The position numbers and the translations under genes were made by a program. A stretch of DNA of 20,464 bases from JBHJHK01 sp050330975 (GTDB taxonomy: Bacteria > Pseudomonadota > Gammaproteobacteria > Competibacterales > Competibacteraceae): assembly GCA_050330975.1 (NCBI GenBank), contig JBHJHK010000095.1:1-20464 (forward strand). Direction: 5' to 3'. The notes under the pieces were generated by a model. The model saw only the letters and a program-made list of their open reading frames with translations, was not told the origin of the DNA and did no database searches. Of the stretch, positions 9,487 through 16,263 are shown one piece after another. Positions within the stretch are counted from its first letter, which is position 1. The number at the start of each line of letters is the position of its first letter.

Positions 9487-10200
9487 CTAGCCCGTCGCGT
9501 CCTGGGCGGTCTCAAACCGCTCTGCCACCACCTGCCAATCGACGACATTGGCAAAGGCCGCGATGTAGTCGCCGCGGCGATTTTGATACTTGAGGTAGTA
9601 GGCGTGCTCCCACACATCGATGCCCAACAGGGGAATTTTGCCCTGCATCACCGGGTTGTTCTGGTTGGCGTAGCCCTCCACCACCAACCGATCGCCATCG
9701 AGGCTCAACCAGGCCCAACCGCTGCCAAACTGCGACCTTGCGGTGTTGTTGAACTGGGTTTGGAAGCCGTCGTAGCCGCCAAAATCCCGCTCGATGGCCC
9801 GGGCGAGGTCACCTTGAGGTTCGCCGCCCCCCTGGGGGCTCATGGCGCTCCAGAACAGGGTATGGTTGAGGTGGCCGCCGCCGTTGTTGCGCACCGCCGT
9901 GCGAATGTCCTCGGGCAGAGCCTCGAGATCGGCCAACAGGGTCTCGATGCTCTGCCCCTGGAGATCGGGATGCTCGCCAAGAGCGGCGTTGAGATTGCGC
10001 ACATAACCGGCGTGGTGGCGACCGTGGTGGATCTCCATGGTGAGTGCGTCGATGTGGGGCTCTAGGGCGTCGACGGCGTAGGGGAGATCGGGCAAGGTGA
10101 AGTCCTCTGCAGCCCGCAGGCCGCGGCTGGGCAGAAGGGCAAGGGTGCCGCTGGCGAGGACGAGCTGAAGCAGGGTACGGCGGCTGGTTTGGTAACGCAC
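9487..10200 (-). CDS. Tat-exported superoxide dismutase, Mn-type
   Basis: This enzyme converts superoxide to oxygen and hydrogen peroxide. The 237 residues comprise a twin-arginine leader (SRRTLLQLVLASGTLALLP, with Ala near 30) and a complete Fe/Mn-SOD domain starting FTLPDLPYAVDALEPHID. Metal ligands by family alignment are H58 (MEIHH), H112 (LNHTLFW), and D194 and H198 (DVWEHAYY). GGGHLNH in place of AAQxWNH, and Gln179 in YANQNNP, indicate the Mn-type (SodA-like) subfamily. Most SODs of this family are cytoplasmic, so the export signal is notable. The GTG start at 10200 has AGGAG 9 bases upstream. It converges on the multicopper oxidase, which is also exported. Confidence 0.93.
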   Translation of the reverse strand: MRYQTSRRTLLQLVLASGTLALLPSRGLRAAEDFTLPDLPYAVDALEPHIDALTMEIHHGRHHAGYVRNLNAALGEHPDLQGQSIETLLADLEALPEDIRTAVRNNGGGHLNHTLFWSAMSPQGGGEPQGDLARAIERDFGGYDGFQTQFNNTARSQFGSGWAWLSLDGDRLVVEGYANQNNPVMQGKIPLLGIDVWEHAYYLKYQNRRGDYIAAFANVVDWQVVAERFETAQDATG

Positions 10201-10488
10201 AGTGCTAATCTCCTGATCCTATTTGTGGTGGTCTCATTCAACTTCAACCGATGCAGCCCAGACCGCGTCACTCAAGGTGGCTCGACGACGACATGGCTGG
10301 GATGTTGCGGTGGGGGAGCACGGGGTGGAAAGTCAGGGGAGAGTATAGCGCAGGCAAATCGGCTCGGCGTACCCGTTCATTCGAGTCGTCCGGGGCGCAA
10401 ATCCCAGTCGCCGGGGCGCCGCCAATCGCGCGGCGTCCCGACGTCCAGGCGAGCCCCGGCAGTTGGGTTCCAGCGGCTCGAGTGGGGA
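10201..10488. other. Structured intergenic region upstream of the SOD gene
   Basis: I find no gene here. The SOD ribosome binding site and presumably its promoter lie at the left edge, but no clear -35/-10 pair is visible. A strong GC-rich inverted repeat at 10412-10422 and 10430-10440 has an 11-bp stem (one G-U) and a 7-base loop. It lies downstream of the DUF4124 gene on the minus strand, where it could stall or stabilise transcript ends. It has no U-run. Confidence 0.4.
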
Positions 10489-10977
10489 TCATCGAGATGC
10501 CTGACCTTCGAGGGCTTCGATTTCCCGCCGCACCTCCTGCAAGCGCTTCCTTTTGCGTTCGTCGTTCAAAACCCGCGACCGCCGCACCCGTCCTTCGGCG
10601 CGACGGAGATACTCAAGCCGCTCCCGCTGGTGGTAACCGAGCCTCGGCCGCGGGTTCGACGGCGATTTTCCGCCGCCTCGATCTCGACTCGAGCTGTGGA
10701 GCAGCTCGATGGCCCCTTCCATGGCGGCAACTCGCGCCCGAATGGCCTTGGCGGCGGACGCCTTGTCGGGACCCGCCCCCTGGGGGAGATTGACCCAGTA
10801 GGGTTTGGATCCCCTGGCCAAGTGGTCTGGGGGCGGAACACTGGAAAAGTGCACCGTGCCCGCGGCGTCGACCCAGCGATAGATGGTCTGACCGTGGGAG
10901 GGGTCGTGGAAGATCAGGGCGGCGAACCCGCCCCAGAGGTAAAGCATGAGGTTGTTGCACATCTTCGAGGTCTCCAT
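10489..10977 (-). CDS. DUF4124 domain protein, exported
   Basis: The product is up to 162 residues. An N-terminal hydrophobic segment (LYLWGGFAALIFHDPSHG) is a probable signal peptide. It is followed at once by a DUF4124 motif, QTIYRWVDAAGTVHFSSVPP, a small beta-domain common in exported gammaproteobacterial proteins of unknown function. The rest is charged: a linker rich in Arg, Ser and Gly, then a probable C-terminal helix or coiled coil (ERLEYLRRAEGRVRRSRVLN and onward) ending EIEALEGQASR. The start is uncertain. The ATG at 10977 has no ribosome binding site, whereas the in-frame ATG at 10962 has GGAG 9 bases upstream and gives a more normal signal peptide. It lies downstream of gyrB on the same strand, separated by 170 bp. 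Confidence 0.75.
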   Translation of the reverse strand: METSKMCNNLMLYLWGGFAALIFHDPSHGQTIYRWVDAAGTVHFSSVPPPDHLARGSKPYWVNLPQGAGPDKASAAKAIRARVAAMEGAIELLHSSSRDRGGGKSPSNPRPRLGYHQRERLEYLRRAEGRVRRSRVLNDERKRKRLQEVRREIEALEGQASR

Positions 10978-11147
10978 GGCAGTGGCGACAATGGATTTCC
11001 ACCACTCCTTCCCAGAAGAAGGAATGGGCCTCGAAAAGTAACAAGCACCCCCGTTGCGGCGCTGCCTTGGAAGACACAGGGCTCAAAGGGCCCAAGACAC
11101 CCCCAGTGCGCCAACCCCAGCACCCCGAAGGAGGGACTTCTGCAGCG

Positions 11148-13589
11148 TCAAACGTCGAGATTGGCCACCCGTAGGGCATTTTGCTCGATGAACTCTCGCC
11201 GGGGCTCCACGTGGTCCCCCATGAGGGTGGTGAACACTTCGTCGGCGGCGATGGCGTCTTCGATGCGCACCTGGAGCAGGCGGCGGGTCTCGGGATCCAT
11301 GGTGGTCTCCCACAGTTGATCGGGGTTCATCTCCCCCAAGCCCTTGTAGCGCTGGATGGTCTGGCCGCGGCGGGCCTCGTCCATGAGCCAGTCCACCGCT
11401 TGGCGCAAGGTCTCCACAGGACGGCGACGTTCGCCGCGGCGCACCCCAGCACCCGGTCGAAACAGCCCGGCCAACTTTTCCCCCAGGGCCGCAATGCGCT
11501 GGTACTCCGGGGTGGCGAAGAACTCGCCGCCAAAGCCGATGACCCGGTCGAGACCGTGGACCCGCCGGGTGACGGCAATGGCCCCGGGGCTCGCCCCACC
11601 GGGGGACGCGGCGTCCCCGACGCCCTCCCAGGTCACTTGGTAGTGGGCGCCGTGGCCGTTTTGCTGGTGGCGATTGAGACCCTGGGCGAGGGATTGGCAC
11701 CAACGGTCCAGGGCGACCCCAGAGGCCAAATCGTCGCGGCTGAGCTTGGGCAGGTGTAGCAGTTCCTCCAAGACCCGGTCGTCGTAGCGCCTCGCCAGAC
11801 GCTGGATCAGCTCCATGACCACCACGTGCTCTGCCACCAAGGCCTCCAGACCTTCGCCCCTCAAGGGCGGTGCCGCGGGATCGAACACCAGTTCGGCGTC
11901 GGCGAGGCCCGACTGCATCAAAAATCCCTGCAGCTCGGCGTCGTCTTTGAGATAGCGCTCCTGCTTGCCCCGCTTGACCTTGTACAGGGGTGGTTGGGCG
12001 ATGTAGATGTAACCCCGCTCCACCAGTTCGGGCATCTGGCGGTAGAAAAACGTCAACAACAGGGTGCGGATGTGGGAGCCATCCACGTCGGCGTCGGTCA
12101 TCAGCACGATGCGGTGATAGCGCAACTTGTCGATGTCGAACTCTTCACGACCGATGCCGCACCCCAAGGCGGTGATCAAGGTGGCCACCTCCACCGAGGA
12201 GAGCATCTTGTCAAACCGGGCCTTTTCGACGTTGAGGATCTTGCCCTTGAGGGGCAAAACCGCCTGGAACCGCCGGTCTCTGGCTTGTTTGGCCGACCCT
12301 CCAGCGGAGTCGCCCTCCACCAGGAAAAGCTCCGACAATCCCGGATCCCGCTCCTGACAGTCGGCCAGCTTTCCCGGCAGGCCAGCCACGTCCAAAGCGC
12401 CCTTGCGGCGGGTCATCTCCCGGGCCCGGCGGGCCGCCTCCCGGGCCCGGGCGGCCTCGGTGATCTTGGCGACGATGGCCTTGACCTCCTGGGGTCGCTC
12501 CACCAAAAACTCCTGGAGCTTTTGGGCCACGGCCCACTCCACCACCGGTTTGACCTCCGACGAGACCAGCTTGTCCTTGGTCTGGGAAGAGAACTTGGGG
12601 TCGGGCACCTTCACCGACAACACCGCCGTGAGCCCCTCCCGGGCGTCGTCGCCGGTGACGGTGATTTTGGCCTTCTTGGCGATGCCCTCGGCCTCGAGGT
12701 ATTGGTTGAGGGTGCGGGTCAAGGCGCTGCGAAACCCCGCCAAGTGGGTGCCACCGTCCCGCTGGGGAATGTTGTTGGTAAAGCAGAACAGGTTCTCTTG
12801 GTAGGAATCGTTCCACTGCAGGGCGGCCTCGACGCCAATGCCCCCCTGTTCCAGGGCAAAGTACAGCACGGTCTCGTGGATGGGGGTCTTGTTGCGGTTG
12901 AGGTGTCCCACAAAGGCCCTCAATCCCCCCTGGTATTCGAAGGTCTCTTCTCTGCCCGTGCGCTCATCCAGCAGTTGAATACACACCCCAGAATTGAGAA
13001 ACGACAACTCCCGCAGCCGCCGAGCCAACAAGTCGTAGTCAAAGGTGATATTGCTGAAGATGGTGGGACTGGGGGAGAAATGGACCTCAGTGCCGGTGGT
13101 GTCGATCTCGCCCACCACTTCCAACGGCGTCTGGGGAGTGCCCAAGCGATAGTCTTGGCGGTGGACCTTTCCCTCGCGACAGATGGTCAGACGCAGGTGG
13201 TTGGACAGGGCGTTGACCACCGACACCCCCACCCCGTGGAGGCCCCCAGAGACTTTGTAGGCGTTGTCGTCGAATTTGCCCCCGGCGTGGAGTACCGTCA
13301 TGATGACCTCCGCCGCCGAGCGCCCCTCGGAGTGGGTATCCACGGGGATACCGCGGCCGTTGTCGGCCACGGTGACGGACTCGTCGGCGTGGATGACGAC
13401 GCGGATGGCCGTGCAAAATCCCGCCAGGGCCTCGTCGATGGCGTTGTCCACCACCTCGAACACCATGTGGTGGAGACCCGTGCCGTCGTCCGTATCGCCG
13501 ATGTACATGCCAGGGCGCTTGCGGACGGCTTCCAAGCCCTCGAGCACTTTGATGTCGGAAGAGGTGTAACTGCTGGGATTTGCGGTCAT
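11148..13589 (-). CDS. gyrB: DNA gyrase subunit B
   Basis: GyrB is the ATPase subunit of gyrase, which introduces negative supercoils. The 813 residues match the gammaproteobacterial length (E. coli 804). The GHKL ATPase shows EVVDNAIDEALAGF, DNGRGIPVDTH and GGLHGVGVSVVNALS. The transducer domain follows, then the TOPRIM domain with EGDSAGGSAKQARDR and the metal-binding DADVDGSHIRTLLLTFFYR. After that comes the insert of about 150-170 residues typical of Gram-negative GyrB. The tail IQRYKGLGEMNPDQLWETTM ends at ALRVANLDV. It lies 36 bp downstream of recF with its own extended -10 promoter. A large plus-strand open frame over it is a codon-usage shadow. Confidence 0.98.
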   Translation of the reverse strand: MTANPSSYTSSDIKVLEGLEAVRKRPGMYIGDTDDGTGLHHMVFEVVDNAIDEALAGFCTAIRVVIHADESVTVADNGRGIPVDTHSEGRSAAEVIMTVLHAGGKFDDNAYKVSGGLHGVGVSVVNALSNHLRLTICREGKVHRQDYRLGTPQTPLEVVGEIDTTGTEVHFSPSPTIFSNITFDYDLLARRLRELSFLNSGVCIQLLDERTGREETFEYQGGLRAFVGHLNRNKTPIHETVLYFALEQGGIGVEAALQWNDSYQENLFCFTNNIPQRDGGTHLAGFRSALTRTLNQYLEAEGIAKKAKITVTGDDAREGLTAVLSVKVPDPKFSSQTKDKLVSSEVKPVVEWAVAQKLQEFLVERPQEVKAIVAKITEAARAREAARRAREMTRRKGALDVAGLPGKLADCQERDPGLSELFLVEGDSAGGSAKQARDRRFQAVLPLKGKILNVEKARFDKMLSSVEVATLITALGCGIGREEFDIDKLRYHRIVLMTDADVDGSHIRTLLLTFFYRQMPELVERGYIYIAQPPLYKVKRGKQERYLKDDAELQGFLMQSGLADAELVFDPAAPPLRGEGLEALVAEHVVVMELIQRLARRYDDRVLEELLHLPKLSRDDLASGVALDRWCQSLAQGLNRHQQNGHGAHYQVTWEGVGDAASPGGASPGAIAVTRRVHGLDRVIGFGGEFFATPEYQRIAALGEKLAGLFRPGAGVRRGERRRPVETLRQAVDWLMDEARRGQTIQRYKGLGEMNPDQLWETTMDPETRRLLQVRIEDAIAADEVFTTLMGDHVEPRREFIEQNALRVANLDV

Positions 13590-13624
13590 AGACGGCTCTT
13601 GAACCTGCGCTTGGAAAACGCGCC

Positions 13625-13633
13625 ATTATAGCA
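13625..13633 (-). promoter_or_regulatory. Extended -10 promoter for gyrB
   Basis: On the minus strand TGCTATAAT (13633-13625) is a perfect extended -10 element. Its TATAAT overlaps the recF stop codon. No good -35 is seen, as is usual for extended -10 promoters. A GC-rich discriminator (GGCGCG) follows directly, resembling the relaxation-induced E. coli gyrase promoters, where the -10 region and downstream bases set supercoiling sensitivity. Transcription would start about 28-30 bases before the gyrB ATG. Confidence 0.55.
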
Positions 13634-14705
13634 TTTTTCGCACCTGTCCCGCCTCCAGGGCGAGGTGGTGCACCGCCCGCCACGGCGCCTCGAAAAGGTG
13701 AATGGGCTCGATGGCCGTGATGAACAGCTGGTGGGGGGTCGCCGCCAGACAGCTGAGAATCCGCCCGCGGTGGTGGGCGTCGAGTTCGGCGGGCAAGTCG
13801 TCGATGAGCAGCACACAGGGCCGGCCTCGGCAGCTCTGGTAGAGCTGGGCCTGGGCCAACACCAAGGCGATGACCAAGAGCTTTTGTTGACCCCGCGACA
13901 GCCGCTCCGCGGCGCTGTGGCCGTCGACCACCACGGCGAAGTCGGCCTTCTGGGGGCCGAGGCGAGTGTGGCCCAAGCGGCGGTCCCCTCCGCGACCCTC
14001 GGCGAGCAATCGCCCCAAATCGGCCCCAGCGGGCCAACCACGGCGATAGTTCACCACGGCAGAGGGTGCCCCTAGAGTCGCCAGCAAAAATGGCCCTAAG
14101 GCCCTTTCTAGGGCCTCACAGAAGGCCTGCCGTTGGTGATCCAAGGTGGCGGCGGCGGCGGCGAGTTCTCGCTCCCAGGGGAGGAGGGCCCGGTCGGCGG
14201 CGTTGGCCTTTAGGGCGGCGTTGCGATGGCGCAGGGCCGTTCTGAACCGCCGCCAGGGGGCCAAGAAGTCGGGTTGTCCCTGGAACAATCCCCAGGCGAT
14301 AACCCGCCGCCGCAAGCCGGGACCGCCCTCCAAGAGCAGGTGGCTTGTGGGGCTCAACAGCAGCACCGGCAGGGCGTCGGCCAAGGCGGTGAGGGCGGTG
14401 ACCGCCTCGCCGTCGAGGCGGGCGGTGAAGGCCTTGGCGCTTCGCTCTACCCCGAGGGTGTGGCGGGTTTCGCCGGCGCCCTCTAGCGTGGCGACCAAGC
14501 GCAGATAGTGGGCGTTGTGGCCGATGAGTTCGCCGGGCCGCCGGGTGCGGAAGGAGCGCCCTCGACTCAGGAAGTAAATGGCTTCGAGGAGGCTGGTCTT
14601 GCCCGAGGCATTGGGACCAGAAATGGCGTTTAGACCGGCGGCGCAGGGAACATCGACGGCCTCCAGGTTGCGAAAACCCTGAACTTTGAGTTGCAAGAGA
14701 CCCAT
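13626..14705 (-). CDS. recF: DNA replication and repair protein RecF
   Basis: RecF is an SMC-like ATPase that helps load RecA at gaps via RecFOR. The ATG at 14705 gives 359 residues beginning MGLLQLKVQGFRNLEAVDVP, the family N-terminus. The open frame upstream of it overlaps dnaN and has no family match. Walker A is GPNASGKTSLLEAIYF. The signature LSRGQQKLLVIALVLA and Walker B LLIDDLPAELD lie near the C-terminus. The start is 20 bp after the dnaN stop with no clear Shine-Dalgarno, so translational coupling is likely. The order dnaA-dnaN-recF-gyrB is standard. Confidence 0.97.
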   Translation of the reverse strand: MGLLQLKVQGFRNLEAVDVPCAAGLNAISGPNASGKTSLLEAIYFLSRGRSFRTRRPGELIGHNAHYLRLVATLEGAGETRHTLGVERSAKAFTARLDGEAVTALTALADALPVLLLSPTSHLLLEGGPGLRRRVIAWGLFQGQPDFLAPWRRFRTALRHRNAALKANAADRALLPWERELAAAAATLDHQRQAFCEALERALGPFLLATLGAPSAVVNYRRGWPAGADLGRLLAEGRGGDRRLGHTRLGPQKADFAVVVDGHSAAERLSRGQQKLLVIALVLAQAQLYQSCRGRPCVLLIDDLPAELDAHHRGRILSCLAATPHQLFITAIEPIHLFEAPWRAVHHLALEAGQVRKML

Positions 14706-14725
14706 GGGTGGGTCGGTGGGGCGCT

Positions 14726-15829
14726 CTAGAGGCGCATGGGCATGACGACGTACTGGCAGAGGTCTGACTCGGGTTGGCGTATGAGACAACTGCTGTGGGC
14801 GTCGGCAAAGCTCAGTTCGACGAGTTCGCCATCCAGGGCGTTGAGGGCATCGAGGAGGTAAGTGACGTTGAAACCCAGCTCCAGAGCTTCACCGTCGTAA
14901 TTGACCTCGACTTCCTCCTCGGCTTCCTCCCGTTCGGGATTCTGGGCCTGAATCTGCATCGCCCACTGGTGAGCCGTCAGGCGCACGCCCCGGTGTTTGT
15001 CGTTGGAGAGGATGGCCGTTCGGGTGAGGGCCGTGCGCAGAGCCTGTCGGTCGGCGACGATGAGGTGGTTTTGCTGCCGGGGTATAACCCGCTGGTAATC
15101 GGGAAATTTGCCGTCGATGAGCTTTGAGGTGAGGCGCAACCCCTGCCACTGGGCCTGGATGTGGTTGGTCCCCAGGGACAGGGTGACGGGGGTATCGTCG
15201 TCGGCCAACAGCCGCAGGAGTTCCTGGATGCCCTTGCGGGGGACGATGACCTGGCGCTCGAGGCCGGGGAGGTCGACATCCACCTGGCAGTGGGCCAGGC
15301 GATGACCGTCGGTCGCCACTGCCCGCAGGTGCTGGGTGTCGAACTCCAGCAACAGCCCGTTGAGGTAGTAGCGCACGTCCTGTTGGGCCATGGCGAAGTG
15401 GGTGTGTTCAAGCAGCGTCCTCAGAGCGCGGGCGGGCAGTTCCAGGGTCAAATCGAAGGCGACGTCTTCCAGGGTGGGAAACTCGTCGGCAGGCAAAGTA
15501 AATAGTTTAAAGCGGCTGCGGCCACAGCGCAAGAGCGCTTCGCCGTCGTCCACCTGGAGGCTCACCTGGGCGCCTTCGGGCAACGCCCGCAGGATGTCTT
15601 GGAGCTTGCGGGCGGGCAAGGTCGTCGTCCCCACCGTCGACGCCAGGGGTAGCTGAATCCACAGCTCCGCCTCCAGGTCGGTGGCGCCCATGACCAGATT
15701 TTCCCCCTGGGCGCCGATGAGCACGTTGGCCAAAATGGGCATCGTTTGGCGACGCTCAACGACGCCGATAATGCTCTGCAGGGGCTGTAGCAGGTGTTCG
15801 CGGGGAGCTTCGAGCTTCATGGCAGGCAA
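14726..15829 (-). CDS. dnaN: DNA polymerase III beta sliding clamp
   Basis: DnaN is the ring-shaped processivity clamp of the replicase. The 364-367 residues fold as three similar clamp domains. Recognisable parts are KLEAPREHLLQPLQSIIGVV at the start, RFKLFTLPADEFPTLEDVAF in the middle, and the terminal YVVMPMRL (the VxMPMRL clamp ending). Two starts are possible. TTG at 15829 has GGAGG (15835-15839) 5 bases upstream. ATG at 15820 aligns with the family Met1 but lies 14 bases from that site. I give the longer form because of the ribosome binding site. Unlike most gammaproteobacteria, the gene is separated from dnaA by the origin, so it may need its own promoter. Confidence 0.97.
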   Translation of the reverse strand: MPAMKLEAPREHLLQPLQSIIGVVERRQTMPILANVLIGAQGENLVMGATDLEAELWIQLPLASTVGTTTLPARKLQDILRALPEGAQVSLQVDDGEALLRCGRSRFKLFTLPADEFPTLEDVAFDLTLELPARALRTLLEHTHFAMAQQDVRYYLNGLLLEFDTQHLRAVATDGHRLAHCQVDVDLPGLERQVIVPRKGIQELLRLLADDDTPVTLSLGTNHIQAQWQGLRLTSKLIDGKFPDYQRVIPRQQNHLIVADRQALRTALTRTAILSNDKHRGVRLTAHQWAMQIQAQNPEREEAEEEVEVNYDGEALELGFNVTYLLDALNALDGELVELSFADAHSSCLIRQPESDLCQYVVMPMRL

Positions 15830-15857
15830 GCGGGCCTCCGTCTACAACAACAAGAAG

Positions 15858-15909
15858 TTTATATATATAAAAACCTATTGTAGTAGGGGCGGGCTTTTCC
15901 TGTGGATAA
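15858..15909 (-). other. Basal unwinding element: DnaA box, GC cluster, DnaA-trios, AT-rich DUE
   Basis: Read on the minus strand: DnaA box TTATCCACA (15909-15901), a 7-base spacer, GC cluster GCCCGCCCC (15894-15886), CTACTACAATA (two perfect trios then degenerate ones, about 15886-15876), then the AT tract containing the perfect 14-bp palindrome TTTATATATATAAA (15858-15871). This order and orientation match the basal unwinding system described for Bacillus subtilis, in which DnaA spreads from the box onto one strand of the trios and opens the DNA. The sequences are seen directly; the function is inferred. Confidence 0.65.
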
Positions 15910-16067
15910 CTTTTTTTTATTTATAAAAAACAAAAACTTAGGTTGCTTTTGCCTGTGGATAAGTCTGTGGATAAGTCTGTGGATAACTTGTGGATAACTT
16001 TTGGAGGCAAAGTTATCCACAGACTTATCCACAGGATATGGCCACTTTATCCACAAAGTTATCCACA
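15901..16067. repeat. Nine perfect DnaA boxes in two opposing groups
   Basis: TGTGGATAA (minus-oriented boxes) occurs at 15901, 15954, 15966, 15978 and 15989. TTATCCACA (plus-oriented) occurs at 16013, 16025, 16047 and 16059. All nine match the consensus exactly. Within each group most starts are 11-12 bp apart, about one helical turn, so bound DnaA would line one face of the helix. The groups converge on a central palindrome with arms TGTGGATAACTTT and AAAGTTATCCACA (15989-16001 and 16009-16021) and a 7-base loop. Confidence 0.95.
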
Positions 16068-16084
16068 GGATGTATATACAGTTT

Positions 16085-16135
16085 TTCGCATTGAGAAAAA
16101 AAATTTCACAATGAAATGCGTTATTTTCGCAATGA
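16085..16135 (+). repeat. Three iteron-like decamers TTCRCAWTGA
   Basis: TTCGCATTGA (16085-16094), TTCACAATGA (16105-16114) and TTCGCAATGA (16126-16135) are spaced 20 and 21 bp start to start, about two helical turns. They lie in AT-rich DNA between the DnaA-box cluster and dnaA. They match no DnaA, IHF, Fis, SeqA or CtrA consensus that I know. Confidence 0.6.
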
Positions 16136-16185
16136 TCAAATAGAATGACCCTATTACCAGTTAATCATTTGGGAATGGAGGCTCG

Positions 16186-16263
16186 ATGAATTTTCCCACG
16201 CCGATTCCCTGGGGCTTTGGAAAATCCCGTGGAGTCGATATCCAACCCCCATCAGCCCGATAG
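16186..16263 (+). CDS. Possible 25-residue ORF at the origin edge
   Basis: An ATG at 16186 has a perfect GGAGG 4 bases upstream and opens a 25-codon frame starting MNFPTPIPWGFGKSRG. It runs into the 3' end of dnaA on the opposite strand. TAGAAT at 16141-16146 could be a -10, without a good -35. There is no similarity I recognise. It may be chance, or a small transcript converging on dnaA. Confidence 0.2.
   Translation: MNFPTPIPWGFGKSRGVDIQPPSAR

Larger units (their letters stand above)
15846..16140. other. Chromosomal replication origin oriC
   Basis: The 422-bp gap between dnaA and dnaN has the makings of an origin. It has nine perfect DnaA boxes, AT-rich tracts at 15858-15873, 15910-15940 and 16081-16125, a DnaA-trio-like element and a set of flanking repeats. 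It sits within the conserved origin gene cluster. Only one GATC (16134-16137) is present, so Dam/SeqA-type sequestration as in E. coli is unlikely. The dnaA-rpmH gap, used as the origin in pseudomonads, has only one weak box here, so initiation most likely occurs between dnaA and dnaN. Confidence 0.92.

Noticed and set aside
11002..11027. 9-bp inverted repeat as a terminator after gyrB
   Set aside because: No U-run on either strand and it is over 120 bp from the gyrB stop; at most a leader hairpin of the DUF4124 gene.
10189..11319. A 376-codon plus-strand open frame over the SOD-gyrB interval
   Set aside because: Low-complexity Arg/Pro/Ser translation with no ribosome binding site; overlaps the DUF4124 gene and the end of gyrB.
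11826..13631. A 601-codon plus-strand open frame opposite gyrB
   Set aside because: Antisense shadow of a GC-rich gene; no family signatures, while the minus strand is unmistakable GyrB.
14706..14789. N-terminal extension of recF
   Set aside because: Overlaps the end of dnaN; family homology begins at the ATG at 14705.
16071..16097. Minus-strand dnaN promoter TTCTCA / TATACA
   Set aside because: Only 4 of 6 matches each and a 15-bp spacer; TGTATATACA at 16071-16080 is simply a palindrome in the AT-rich origin.
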